Assembly (NCBI RefSeq): GCF_000981765.1
Contig: NZ_CP010975.1
Location: forward strand, 1,674,001-1,738,000
Reading direction: 5' to 3'
DNA from: Kangiella geojedonensis
Lineage (GTDB): Bacteria > Pseudomonadota > Gammaproteobacteria > Enterobacterales > Kangiellaceae
Length of the DNA stretch: 64,000 nucleotides
The notes below the pieces were generated by a model. That model was not told the DNA's origin, did not search any database, and was given only the letters and a program-made list of their open reading frames with translations. How positions within the stretch are numbered: the first letter of the stretch is position 1; each line of letters starts with the position of its first letter. Shown piece after piece: positions 56,443 to 64,000 of this stretch. The position numbers and the translations under genes were made by a program.

Positions 56443-57402
56443 TTAATCTTTTAAACTTGGATCAAAAGTAAATGTAATGGTTCTCAGTTCCTCAATAACA
56501 TCAGGGTTCTCTGAGTACGGTAATGGCGATGCCCGATTAATTGCCGCGATACCTGTCTGACAATAAACATCATCACCACCAACAATAATTGTATCTAAGA
56601 CTACACCACCTGGTGCGGTTTTAATCGTAATGGTACACGAACCTTGCACTGAAGGTTTATTCCATAGCCTGACTAACTTACTTCTAATTTGAGCCTTTAA
56701 CTTCTCAAGTTCCGTCAAAGCCTGAGCTTTCTTAACATCACCTTCCATTGCATCAAAGAATTCGCCTTCTTGCGCTGCTAACTCCTCTAACAGGCGCTGC
56801 TCTTCTTCTTTACGTTTTCGCTCCGCTTCTTCACGCTTCTTACGTTCGGCTTCTTCTTTCTTACGCTTTTCTTCGGCTAAACGCTTCTTTTCAGCCTCTT
56901 CTTTCTTGCGCTTTTCTTCCGCCAAACGCTTTTTCTCAGCTTCTTCTTTGCGCTTACGCTCGGCTTCTTCTTTCTTACGCTTTTCTTCCGCTAAACGTTT
57001 CTTCTCAGCCTCTTCTTTCTTGCGCTTTTCTTCCTCAAGCTTTTTCTCAAGCGCTAGTTTTTTCTTACGCTCTAACTCCGCCTGCTCTTTAGCACGCTTC
57101 TCAGCTTCGGCTTTCTCTTGAGCTTTCTGCTCAGCGATTTTCTTTTCGCGCTCAAGTTTTTCTAACCGCTCTTGCTGTTGCTTTTTTAAACGTTCCTCTT
57201 CGCGCTTTTTTTCTTCATTAGCGCTTGGTGGCGGAGGATTCGTTTTGGGCGCTTGCGCAATACGAGCCTGAATCGGCGCATCAACATATTTATGCTCTGG
57301 AATATTAGGCTCCCAGATAAACTTCCATATAATAGCAGCGATTAGCGCTAGATGTAGCACAACCGATAGAATAATTGGTAACGTTTTTTTCTTATCAGAC
57401 AA
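56443..57402 (-). CDS. tolA: Tol-Pal system protein TolA
   Basis: TolA spans the periplasm and transmits the TolQR proton-driven force to TolB/Pal. The 319 residues have one membrane helix ([20 protein letters not shown], about 8-27), a long charged helix of tandem Lys/Glu repeats (about 60-210, units such as [15 protein letters not shown]), and a small C-terminal domain ([20 protein letters not shown]). It is shorter than the E. coli protein (421). The repeat units are also near-repeats at DNA level. Confidence 0.94.
   Translation of the reverse strand: MSDKKKTLPIILSVVLHLALIAAIIWKFIWEPNIPEHKYVDAPIQARIAQAPKTNPPPPSANEEKKREEERLKKQQQERLEKLEREKKIAEQKAQEKAEAEKRAKEQAELERKKKLALEKKLEEEKRKKEEAEKKRLAEEKRKKEEAERKRKEEAEKKRLAEEKRKKEEAEKKRLAEEKRKKEEAERKKREEAERKRKEEEQRLLEELAAQEGEFFDAMEGDVKKAQALTELEKLKAQIRSKLVRLWNKPSVQGSCTITIKTAPGGVVLDTIIVGGDDVYCQTGIAAINRASPLPYSENPDVIEELRTITFTFDPSLKD
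56810..57090. repeat. In-frame DNA repeats encoding the TolA helix
   Basis: Imperfect tandem units of about 45-60 bases, recognised on the plus strand by TTTCTTGCGCTTTTCTTC and similar blocks. They encode [15 protein letters not shown]-type units. They are coding, not intergenic, and can vary in number between strains through replication slippage. Confidence 0.7.
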
Positions 57403-57412
57403 CTCAATTCAC

Positions 57413-57853
57413 CTAGTTAGACTGCTCAGTCATTAATCCAACGTTTTCTATCCCTGCAATCTTTCTTAGTTGATCCATAAACTCTATAACCTCACCGTAT
57501 GAAACAGATTTATCGCCATTAATATAAATAGGAGCATTTGGCGAATCCTCCAGCCCATTAACTACTTTATCTAAGAGCTCTTCTCTACTCATAGGCTCTG
57601 CACGACTTTCAGCAGAACTACCGATAGATAAGTAATACTGACCTTCGCTATCAAAGGAAACAATAAAAGGAGTCTCTTCATCTGAAGAAATAACTTCCGA
57701 GTCAGCGGTCGGCAAATCAACCTGAATACCCGCCGTAATTAATGGCGCGGTAATCATGAAGATCACCAACAACACTAGCATCACATCAATGTAAGGCACT
57801 ACATTAATTTCTGCGTTGAGTCGGCGTCTCTGTCTGCGTACAAGTTGCGGCAT
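57413..57853 (-). CDS. tolR: Tol-Pal system protein TolR
   Basis: TolR is the single-helix ExbD-like partner of TolQ. The 146 residues start with basic residues and then the helix NVVPYIDVMLVLLVIFMITA (about 16-35), which carries the functional Asp (near residue 23). The C-terminal periplasmic domain includes APIYINGDKSVSYGEVIEFM. Normal length. It follows tolQ after 11 bases. Confidence 0.95.
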   Translation of the reverse strand: MPQLVRRQRRRLNAEINVVPYIDVMLVLLVIFMITAPLITAGIQVDLPTADSEVISSDEETPFIVSFDSEGQYYLSIGSSAESRAEPMSREELLDKVVNGLEDSPNAPIYINGDKSVSYGEVIEFMDQLRKIAGIENVGLMTEQSN

Positions 57854-57864
57854 AATAGTCGACC

Positions 57865-58545
57865 TTAGCTGTGTGCCTTACGGTGCAAGATACCCGAGAA
57901 TTCTTCTAGGAAGTTTTCATAGCGGATTTCAATTCGCTGCAAACGATTAGTAAAACGGTTATAAGCAATCACCGCAGGAATCGCCGCGAAAAGACCCATC
58001 GCCGTCGCAATCAAGGCCTCCGCAATACCCGGCGCCACCATGGCTAATGTCGCCTGCTTAACGCTACCCAGCGCGATAAACGAGGTCATGATGCCCCATA
58101 CGGTACCGAATAAACCGATATAAGGCGTTACCGAACCAACTGTCGCTAAAAACGATAGGTTTTGCTCAAGCTTTTCCACTTCACGACTGTGCGCCACGCG
58201 CATGGCGCGATGCGTACCGTCCATCACCGCTTCAGGGCTGACGCCACTCTGCTGGCGAAGGCGCATAAATTCTTTGTAACCGGCTAAGAACAAAGACTCT
58301 AAGCCTTGTTTTTTCTGGTCGCTTTGAGACAGTTCGGTGGATAGTTTGCTCAGATCGATACCTGACCAAAATTTGTCCTCAAACTGTTTACTCTTTCTTG
58401 AAGCGGTATTAAGGACACCAGAACGTTGAAAAATCAACGCCCAAGACATAACGGAAATGATCAAAAGTAACAGCATAATTAGCTGTACTGGAATACTGGC
58501 TTCTAAAATCAAACCAGCAATGGACATGTCATTAGCACCACTCAC
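57865..58545 (-). CDS. tolQ: Tol-Pal system protein TolQ
   Basis: TolQ forms the proton channel with TolR. The 226-residue version starts at a GTG (58545), seven bases after AGGAG; the open frame begins six bases earlier with a TTG that is too close to the ribosome site, and an internal ATG lies at 58527. Three membrane helices are visible: about 15-35, then VGSVTPYIGLFGTVWGIMTS (about 133-152) and IAEALIATAMGLFAAIPAVI (about 168-187). It overlaps the end of ybgC. Confidence 0.92.
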   Translation of the reverse strand: MSGANDMSIAGLILEASIPVQLIMLLLLIISVMSWALIFQRSGVLNTASRKSKQFEDKFWSGIDLSKLSTELSQSDQKKQGLESLFLAGYKEFMRLRQQSGVSPEAVMDGTHRAMRVAHSREVEKLEQNLSFLATVGSVTPYIGLFGTVWGIMTSFIALGSVKQATLAMVAPGIAEALIATAMGLFAAIPAVIAYNRFTNRLQRIEIRYENFLEEFSGILHRKAHS

Positions 58546-58972
58546 GTGCAATCTCCTCTTGTAAATAATGTGGCATAGGAGCAGGCGTCATGGTGTCCAT
58601 ATCAACGCAAGCCACCCGAATTGTTGCCTTATTCACTAGTTGTTGTTTATTGTCATCAGATTCATCGCTGTTTTCATCAACCCGATAAATCTCTTGCTCA
58701 AAAATAACGCTCGCCTTTCGTACCGAGCTAATTCGTGTCTTAACAATCAGCTGATCATTAAAACGAGCTGGGCGAATGTATTTTGCATCGACATGAGCGA
58801 CCGCAAAGGCCAGCCCTTTATCAATCAATACATCCTGTTCCCAGCCCAATGAACGTAACCATTCCGTACGGCCACGCTCGTAAAACTTTAAATAGTTAGC
58901 GTAATAAACTACGCCAGCCACGTCAGTATCTTCGTAGTAGACCCTAACCGGCCAATTAAATTCACGCGCCAT
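58532..58972 (-). CDS. ybgC: Tol-Pal associated acyl-CoA thioesterase YbgC
   Basis: A hot-dog thioesterase of the tol operon, active on short-chain or acyl-ACP substrates in related bacteria. The 146 residues contain the family block RVYYEDTDVAGVVYYANYLK (about 10-29), with the catalytic Asp (the EDTD motif, near 17), followed by FYERGRTEWLRSLG. First gene of ybgC-tolQRAB-pal-cpoB; its end overlaps tolQ. Confidence 0.95.
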   Translation of the reverse strand: MAREFNWPVRVYYEDTDVAGVVYYANYLKFYERGRTEWLRSLGWEQDVLIDKGLAFAVAHVDAKYIRPARFNDQLIVKTRISSVRKASVIFEQEIYRVDENSDESDDNKQQLVNKATIRVACVDMDTMTPAPMPHYLQEEIAREWC

Positions 58973-59067
58973 TATATTTAAGCCCTATTATTATAACGTT
59001 TCAGGCTCGGAAAAGTGTTAAAGCAATCCCGAAAACCATTACTTAACGAAAATTTACTTATCACAGT

Positions 59068-60090
59068 CTACTTATCAAACAAGTCACCTGAAGAAGGGAT
59101 GATTCCAAAGTGCTCATAGGCATGCTTGGTTGCTACACGGCCTCTTGGCGTGCGCTGAATAAAGCCCTGCTGGATCAAAAATGGCTCCAACACATCATCA
59201 ATCGTATCGCGTTCTTCACCAATCGCCGCCGCTAATGTGTCTAAGCCCACGGGGCCACCGCTAAATTTTTCAATAATAGTTAACAGGAGCTTACGGTCCA
59301 TGGTATCGAAACCTTTGGCATCCACATCCAACATATCCAAAGCGCGGTCAGCAACTTTGTCAGTGATCAAACCATCCGACTTAATTTCTGCAAAATCACG
59401 AACACGGCGTAATAACCGGTTAGCAATACGTGGCGTGCCACGAGAACGGCGTGCAATCTCAAGCGCACCAGATTCTTCAATCTGCAAGCCGAGAATCTGG
59501 GCCGAACGCATAACGATCCCCGTCAGATCTTTAATATTGTAGAACTCAAGACGTTGCACAATACCAAAGCGATCGCGTAGAGGTGATGTTAATAGACCAG
59601 CACGAGTGGTCGCGCCGACTAAGGTAAAGGGTGGTAACTCGACTTTGATGGAACGTGCCGCTGGGCCTTCGCCAATCATGATATCCAGCTGATAATCCTC
59701 CATCGCCGGGTATAAGACTTCCTCGACGTGTGGGCTCAAACGGTGAATTTCATCAATGAACAAGACATCGTTCGGCTCTAGATTCGTCAACATCGCAGCC
59801 AAATCGCCCGCCTTTTCCAAAACAGGGCCGGAGGTATGCTTAATCCCAACGTTCATCTCATTAGCGATAATGTTCGATAGCGTGGTTTTACCGAGGCCAG
59901 GAGGGCCAAAGATAAGAACATGGTCCAACGCTTCTTTGCGCATTTGGGCCGCTTTAAGAAAAATCTCCATCTGCTCACGGACTTTTTCCTGCCCGACATA
60001 ATCCTGCAAGGTCGTCGGGCGAATAGCGCGGTCAAACTGCTCTTCGTCAGTGGTTTCGGTCGGATTTATTATTCTGTCATGTTCAATCAT
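59068..60090 (-). CDS. ruvB: Holliday junction branch-migration ATPase RuvB
   Basis: RuvB is the hexameric motor that drives branch migration with RuvA. The 340 residues start [23 protein letters not shown]+ motifs are Walker A ([15 protein letters not shown], near 61), Walker B ([13 protein letters not shown]), sensor 1 ([19 protein letters not shown]) and the winged-helix C-terminus ([17 protein letters not shown]). Normal length. It precedes ybgC, a common gammaproteobacterial arrangement. Confidence 0.97.
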   Translation of the reverse strand: MIEHDRIINPTETTDEEQFDRAIRPTTLQDYVGQEKVREQMEIFLKAAQMRKEALDHVLIFGPPGLGKTTLSNIIANEMNVGIKHTSGPVLEKAGDLAAMLTNLEPNDVLFIDEIHRLSPHVEEVLYPAMEDYQLDIMIGEGPAARSIKVELPPFTLVGATTRAGLLTSPLRDRFGIVQRLEFYNIKDLTGIVMRSAQILGLQIEESGALEIARRSRGTPRIANRLLRRVRDFAEIKSDGLITDKVADRALDMLDVDAKGFDTMDRKLLLTIIEKFSGGPVGLDTLAAAIGEERDTIDDVLEPFLIQQGFIQRTPRGRVATKHAYEHFGIIPSSGDLFDK

Positions 60091-60238
60091 GGATGTTTTG
60101 TGCTCGCAGCACCAAAGGCTTTAATGCGGTTAAGTCTACCAAGGCTCAGGCTTGGATGGAACCAAAACCAAGCCTTTTCCACATTTGGCCAGAATCCGCC
60201 TTTTTCTTGTTATTTAAGGGCTTAGGTGAACATTTACT

Positions 60239-60326
60239 AGGTCATTCAGATTGTGTCATTCCAAACTAGATTTGGAATCTTGCTAAAGGTAGCTCAATAT
60301 CTGCAAATAAAGAACCTGAATGACCT
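60239..60326. repeat. Nested palindromic element after the ABC-F gene
   Basis: Outer arms AGGTCATTCAG (60239-60249) and CTGAATGACCT (60316-60326), eleven perfect pairs, enclose ATTCCAAA-CTAGA-TTTGGAAT (eight pairs, near 60258-60278). The layout matches the short GTCATTCC...GGAATC palindromes common in bacterial intergenic DNA. It lies between the ABC-F stop and the ruvB start. Confidence 0.65.
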
Positions 60327-60335
60327 AAAGAGGTA

Positions 60336-62267
60336 TTATGCCCCTTCCAGCTCTTCGTTCAACATCAGCCAATCTTCTTCCAGCGTTTCGAGGCGTTGGT
60401 TAACTTCGCCATACTCGCCGCTGAGTTCCGCCAACTTGCCTTTGTTAGCATCGTCGTATAGGGATGGCTCAGCCATCAGCTCATCAAGCTCTTCCTTGCG
60501 CTTTTGCACCTTATCCATTTCCTGCTCAACTTTTCGCAGCTTGTTTTTCAAAGGCTGTAAAGCTTTGCGCTTCTCGGCATCAATTCGACGCTGCTCTTTG
60601 CGCGAAATTTCTTTACCAGACATGTCAGGCTGCGCATCAGACGGTGCATCATCAGCTTTTTCTTTATTCAAACGTCTTTCCATGGTCGATTGTTCTAGCG
60701 CCCACTTGGCATAATCGTCCAAATCACCTTGGAACGGTTTAACGCCTCCATCAGCCACTAAATACAAATCATCGGTCACGATACGTAGCATGTGCTTATC
60801 GTGCGACACCAACACCACCGCGCCTTCAAAACCCTGCAACGCCACGTTCATGGCATGGCGCATTTCCAAGTCTAAGTGGTTGGTCGGCTCATCCAGTAAC
60901 AGTACATTCGGCTTGGAATACACTAACAGAGCTAAGACCAAACGCGCCTTCTCGCCGCCGGAAAACGGCGCCACAGGCTCCAGCGCTTTGTCGCCATTAA
61001 AGTCAAAGCCACCTAAGAAATTTCGTAACTCTTGCTCAGTGGCGTCTGGATATTCACGCTGCAGGTGCTGGATCGGCGACATTTGCGGATGTAGTTGTTC
61101 GAGCTGATGCTGCGCGAAATAACCAATGTTTAAATGCTTTGCCTCAACACGCTCGCCCGCCTGAATCGCTAGTTCGCCCGCCAACACCTTAATTAAAGTC
61201 GATTTACCCGCGCCGTTTTTTCCCAAAAGACCAATTCGGTCGTTCGGTAGTAAGGTAAAGCCCACTTTATTGAGAATCGTTACTTGGCCTTCTTCTGTCT
61301 CGTAGCCAGCATTTGCTCCTTTAAGCTGTAACAAAGGACTCGGCACGTGGCCAAGCTCTGGAAAACTAAAGTTAAACGGCGAGTCGACGTGCGCGGCGGA
61401 AATCTTCTCCATACGCTCCAAGGCTTTAACGCGACTTTGCGCCTGCTTAGCCTTGCTCGCCTTTGCCTTAAAGCGATCGACGTAGGATTGCATGTGCGCA
61501 ATTTCTTTTTGCTGACGCTCGTAATTCGCTTGCTGCTGCGCCAACTGCTCCGCACGCTGAAGCTCAAAACTCGAATAATTACCGCTGTATAGCTTGATGT
61601 GCTGTTGCTCGATATGTGCCACACGATCAATCACGCGGTCGAGAAAATCCCTATCGTGCGAAATCAACAATACCGCGCCTTGATAAGACTCCAGCCATTT
61701 CTCTAGCCACACCACCGCCTCGAAATCCAAGTGGTTTGTCGGCTCATCGAGCAATAACAAATCCGAACGACACATTAACGCCTGCGCCAAGTTCAAGCGC
61801 ATGCGCCAACCGCCCGAAAAGCTCGAAACTGGCAGCTGCTCCTGATCGGCGTTAAAGCCCAAGCCATGCATCAATGCCCCAGCTCGCGCTCGTGCTGCAT
61901 AACCCTGAATCGTGTCTAGCTGCTGGTGAAGCTTACCAATCGCGTTGCCGTCTTCCTCAGCTTCCGCCTTCGCCAAAGCCGACTCAATCTCAACAAGTTC
62001 AACATCACCCTCAATCACATACTCCAGCGCCGACGTTTCCACCGCAGGCGTCTCCTGACGCACGCTCGAAATCGTCACATTCCCCGCCATCGAGAAATTG
62101 CCCGAATCCTCCTCCAGTTCCCCACGGATCAATGCGAACAACGACGACTTACCAGTGCCATTAGCCCCAGTTACACCAACCTTATCTCTCGGATTGATGA
62201 TAAAACTCGCGTCTTCAAATAAAACTTTTTTGCCACGGCGAAGCGCCATGTTCTCGAAAAACAGCAT
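60336..62267 (-). CDS. ABC-F family ATPase, YheS type
   Basis: A 643-residue cytosolic ATPase with two ABC domains and no membrane segments; ABC-F proteins act on ribosomes. Start at 62267 (MLFFENMALRRGKKVLFEDA); the frame is open upstream only from a TTG. Walker A motifs GANGTGKSS (near 40) and GKNGAGKST (near 345), signatures SFSGGWRMRLNLAQALMCRS and PFSGGEKARL, each followed by LLLDEPTNHLD. A P-site-tRNA-interaction-type linker sits between the domains (about 245-300), and the C-terminal coiled coil (about 545-640) is typical of YheS/Uup. Standing alone, it has a promoter at 62297. Confidence 0.93.
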   Translation of the reverse strand: MLFFENMALRRGKKVLFEDASFIINPRDKVGVTGANGTGKSSLFALIRGELEEDSGNFSMAGNVTISSVRQETPAVETSALEYVIEGDVELVEIESALAKAEAEEDGNAIGKLHQQLDTIQGYAARARAGALMHGLGFNADQEQLPVSSFSGGWRMRLNLAQALMCRSDLLLLDEPTNHLDFEAVVWLEKWLESYQGAVLLISHDRDFLDRVIDRVAHIEQQHIKLYSGNYSSFELQRAEQLAQQQANYERQQKEIAHMQSYVDRFKAKASKAKQAQSRVKALERMEKISAAHVDSPFNFSFPELGHVPSPLLQLKGANAGYETEEGQVTILNKVGFTLLPNDRIGLLGKNGAGKSTLIKVLAGELAIQAGERVEAKHLNIGYFAQHQLEQLHPQMSPIQHLQREYPDATEQELRNFLGGFDFNGDKALEPVAPFSGGEKARLVLALLVYSKPNVLLLDEPTNHLDLEMRHAMNVALQGFEGAVVLVSHDKHMLRIVTDDLYLVADGGVKPFQGDLDDYAKWALEQSTMERRLNKEKADDAPSDAQPDMSGKEISRKEQRRIDAEKRKALQPLKNKLRKVEQEMDKVQKRKEELDELMAEPSLYDDANKGKLAELSGEYGEVNQRLETLEEDWLMLNEELEGA

Positions 62268-62296
62268 GGAATTATGGATTGATAAAAGTTGCAAAC

Positions 62297-62324
62297 ATTA
62301 TAAAGAGAAGTCGTGCGAGTACAA
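62297..62324 (-). promoter_or_regulatory. Promoter of the ABC-F gene
   Basis: On the minus strand TTGTAC (62324-62319), a 16-base spacer and consensus TATAAT (62302-62297), about 30 bases upstream of the ATG at 62267. No strong ribosome site precedes that ATG. Confidence 0.6.
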
Positions 62325-62460
62325 TTAGTAATGTGGTTAATACACGGTTATCCACGTTAGAGAAAGATTTCACCTGTTAACAAGGCTTTGGTAGTATTAC
62401 CTAAATTACTGGAAGAACTAAAATAAGCACTATTAACAATATGATAATAGAAGGATAGAT

Positions 62461-63102
62461 ATGAGCCCCGAAATAGTTAATGGAATCTTTGTAGTCGTTG
62501 GAGCTTTTATAGGCGTCATAGGAACTGCCATAGTAACGAAAAAGAATAAAGACATATCAAAAATTACAATTTTCCGCTCATCCTCATCGAGACTTTTAGA
62601 TGTGGAAGATATGGCAAAGTCAGATATTGAAATTAAGTATAAAGGTAAAATTGTTTCAGAGCTATTTCATGGAGAGGTTGCTATACAAAATTCAGGCACT
62701 GAGCACCTTGAGCAAGTTGAAGTAACAATCATACCCGGAAAAAACTCACCTCTATTTGATGTAGAGATTTCATCAACCAACTTTTTTAACGACTTAGAAA
62801 CACTAAAGCTAGAAAAATCAGATACAGGTGAAGTAAAAGTATATGTTGACTTTCTTAACTCAAACGACCGGCTTATAGTCTCATATAGAAGCTCTGGAGA
62901 TGAAAAGCCTATTGTTGCATGTAGAAAGCTAGGGGTTGATGTCGAATTAAAAGACGAAGCTGTTAACTGGGTTCCAGATATCTATGCAAAGTTATTATTT
63001 GATATTTTTGATCAAGTTCCTTATATGCAATGGTACTTCAAACGTAACTCAAAGCCATACAAACTCTATTTAGAAGCAAAAGAAAAAAGAGAGAAAGACT
63101 AA
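62461..63102 (+). CDS. Membrane-anchored protein of unknown function
   Basis: A 213-residue protein not recognised. One N-terminal hydrophobic helix (GIFVVVGAFIGVIGTAIVTK, about 8-27) anchors it; the rest is a charged, beta-rich soluble part, with HGEVAIQNSGTEHLEQVEVT, SPLFDVEISSTNFFND and SDTGEVKVYVDFLNSNDRLI, ending in a basic helix (KAYLEAKEKREKD-like). It is strongly AT-rich compared with the genes to its left, and it is followed by two more unrelated AT-rich genes and repeats, suggesting recently acquired DNA. GAAGG before the ATG is a good ribosome site. Confidence 0.6.
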   Translation: MSPEIVNGIFVVVGAFIGVIGTAIVTKKNKDISKITIFRSSSSRLLDVEDMAKSDIEIKYKGKIVSELFHGEVAIQNSGTEHLEQVEVTIIPGKNSPLFDVEISSTNFFNDLETLKLEKSDTGEVKVYVDFLNSNDRLIVSYRSSGDEKPIVACRKLGVDVELKDEAVNWVPDIYAKLLFDIFDQVPYMQWYFKRNSKPYKLYLEAKEKREKD

Positions 63103-63103
63103 A

Positions 63104-63454
63104 ATGTACAAATATTTTTTAAGCTTAATACTTTGCATGCTTATGACAAACAGTGCAAATACGGCCATACTTTCCAATGACCTACAGAAAATGAAACGGG
63201 AAAATATAAGTATGTACAAGACTTACTTATACGGTGTTGGTGAGGGCATCTACTGGACAAATTCGAGACTGAGAGAATTTAATCGTGATCAGTTGTTTTG
63301 TCTACCCGGCTCTTTACCATTAACACAAGATTTGTTCGTAAGCATGTATGAAGCTGAGTATGAGCGGTTTACCAGGTCAAACAATGGCACAGCTTTTGTC
63401 GAAACAATTATGCTAGACTCATTTATTAGAACATTTCCTTGTGACTCAAAATAA
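63104..63454 (+). CDS. Small exported protein, Rap1a/Tai-like
   Basis: A 116-residue protein with a probable signal peptide (MYKYFLSLILCMLMTNSANT). The mature part contains YLYGVGEGIYWTNSRLREFN and FCLPGSLPLTQDLF, and ends MLDSFIRTFPC. This pattern (GV-EG, FC-P, ending FPC) resembles the Rap1a/Tai immunity-protein family that neutralises peptidoglycan amidase effectors. The resemblance is by eye; no effector gene is seen in the window. It starts one base after the preceding stop, so the two are cotranscribed. Confidence 0.5.
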   Translation: MYKYFLSLILCMLMTNSANTAILSNDLQKMKRENISMYKTYLYGVGEGIYWTNSRLREFNRDQLFCLPGSLPLTQDLFVSMYEAEYERFTRSNNGTAFVETIMLDSFIRTFPCDSK

Positions 63455-63557
63455 TAAAAATAAAGGAATTAATGGGGTCAGAGCAAGCGTAGCCTCGAAG
63501 GAACACAATAAATGGAATAAATGGGGTCAGAATAAATGGGGTCAGAGTGCTTAACCG
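63455..63557. repeat. TGGGGTCAGA repeats between the two small genes
   Basis: Three copies of TGGGGTCAGA lie at 63473, 63522 and 63537, two of them preceded by AATAAA. The third reaches within 10 bases of the next ATG. Confidence 0.7.
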
Positions 63558-63905
63558 ATGAATAAATACATCGCACTTTTTATAATAACTGCTTTAACTT
63601 CTGGCTGCTCTACTAGAATCATAAAGCAAAGTTGTGATTATTTTAAAGAATCTAATTGGTCATTAATTACTGAACGTTCAACAATGTTAAAGCAGTTAAG
63701 CAAAGCCTATGAATCCAGAAGCCCTAATAGAAAAGAAGCATGGTTTAGGAGTCAGAATCAAAAGCTTGGGCTTTGCAGATATACACAAAAGCCTCCCTCA
63801 AGCCCCTTTGCTAACAGTTGTAGCTCCTCATATATAGTCTTTATCAAAGAAAATGGTGAGTGGAAAATTGATAACGAAGCGATCACTTTGTGCTCATCGC
63901 ACTAA
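63558..63905 (+). CDS. Small putative lipoprotein
   Basis: A 115-residue protein not recognised. The N-terminus MNKYIALFIITALTSGCSTR is a lipoprotein signal with Cys17. The mature part has SKAYESRSPNRKEAWFRSQN and four more Cys residues (SCDYF, LCRYT, SCSSS and TLCSSH), which may form disulfides. AT-rich like its two neighbours. It may be a separate transcription unit because repeats separate it from the previous gene. Confidence 0.55.
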   Translation: MNKYIALFIITALTSGCSTRIIKQSCDYFKESNWSLITERSTMLKQLSKAYESRSPNRKEAWFRSQNQKLGLCRYTQKPPSSPFANSCSSSYIVFIKENGEWKIDNEAITLCSSH

Positions 63906-64000
63906 TTGGAAGAATAAATGGGAATAAATGGGGTCAGAGTAAATAAAATCAAAGTAGAATAAATGGGGTCAGAGTAAATAAAATCAAAGCGCTAAGATGT
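63906..64000. repeat. Two 33-base direct repeats with TGGGGTCAGAGT
   Basis: 63922-63954 and 63957-63989 are identical 33-base units beginning GAATAAATGGGGTCAGAG and ending AAATAAAATCAAAG, with two bases between them. Further copies of the core lie to the left. The run continues to the end of the window. Confidence 0.85.

Noticed and set aside
56810-57090. CRISPR-like regular repeats
   Set aside because: Units are in-frame parts of tolA with no distinct spacers, and no cas genes are present.
56748-57121. Plus-strand frames across tolA
   Set aside because: They are antisense to the repetitive coding sequence of tolA and owe their length to the repeat composition.
61616-62222. Several plus-strand frames of 80-100 residues
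   Set aside because: All are antisense to the ABC-F gene and have low-complexity, Pro/Ser-rich translations with no family pattern.
62348-62356. TTATCCACG, similar to a DnaA box
   Set aside because: A single near-match with no cluster, AT-rich unwinding region or nearby dnaA/gidA genes, so no replication origin is supported.
63906-64000. Start of a CRISPR array at the right edge
   Set aside because: The two 33-base units are separated by only two bases, so there is no spacer; the core motif also occurs irregularly outside.

Overview
The window is a stretch of chromosome from a gammaproteobacterium with a moderate-to-low G+C content (by eye, not computed). Gene order and protein features fit a marine lineage such as Kangiella or a relative, but that name is an inference from recall. 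Nearly every gene is a housekeeping gene in an arrangement familiar from Escherichia or Pseudomonas. No prophage, CRISPR array, complete insertion sequence or rRNA operon is visible.

Layout, left to right. 1-12,970: recJ (cut by the window edge), an Mth938-like gene, dsbC and xerD; the rpsP-rimM-trmD-rplS operon; ffh; a ypjD-corB pair; and an RND/MMPL exporter. 12,983-18,601: a block of exported proteins, comprising an M6 metalloprotease with three PKD domains and a GlyGly-CTERM tail, a small lipoprotein, a DUF4785-like protein and a secreted serine hydrolase. 19,050-22,548: tRNA-Leu(CAA), an XRE regulator with a partner membrane protein, a DUF885 peptidase and an RDD protein. 22,567-32,552: lptFG diverging from pepA-holC, a DUF6498-like protein, a methyltransferase, valS, and two small exported proteins. 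32,578-39,397: a fused aspartokinase/diaminopimelate decarboxylase (lysAC), tadA, guaA and guaB, diverging from xseA. 40,895-50,634: der-bamB-yfgM-hisS-ispG-rodZ-pilF-rlmN, then ndk. 50,853-62,267: a BsuPI-domain protein, queC, queE, cpoB-pal-tolBARQ-ybgC, ruvB and a YheS-type ABC-F ATPase. 62,461-64,000: three AT-rich genes of unknown function among copies of a TGGGGTCAGAGT repeat.

The most interesting observation is the 5' leader of lysAC (35,188-35,358). A strong promoter is followed by a 24-codon reading frame with six lysine codons packed into ten positions. After it come RNA segments that can form mutually exclusive hairpins, and then an intrinsic terminator. The Lys codons flank one arm of the protector hairpin, and the stop codon sits on the antiterminator arm. 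This is the arrangement expected of ribosome-mediated transcription attenuation responding to charged tRNA-Lys. Lysine genes in this class are normally controlled by the L-box riboswitch, which I do not see here. The promoter spacing also puts the predicted transcription start at or next to the leader AUG, and no Shine-Dalgarno sequence is visible, so the leader peptide may be read from a leaderless mRNA.

Other points worth a look are a self-contained XRE/membrane-protein operon with two candidate operators; several families of intergenic palindromes (after rlmN, around guaA/guaB, beside queC and after ruvB); and the repeat-rich right edge. Functional calls rest on reading the translations and motifs by eye; no database search was run.
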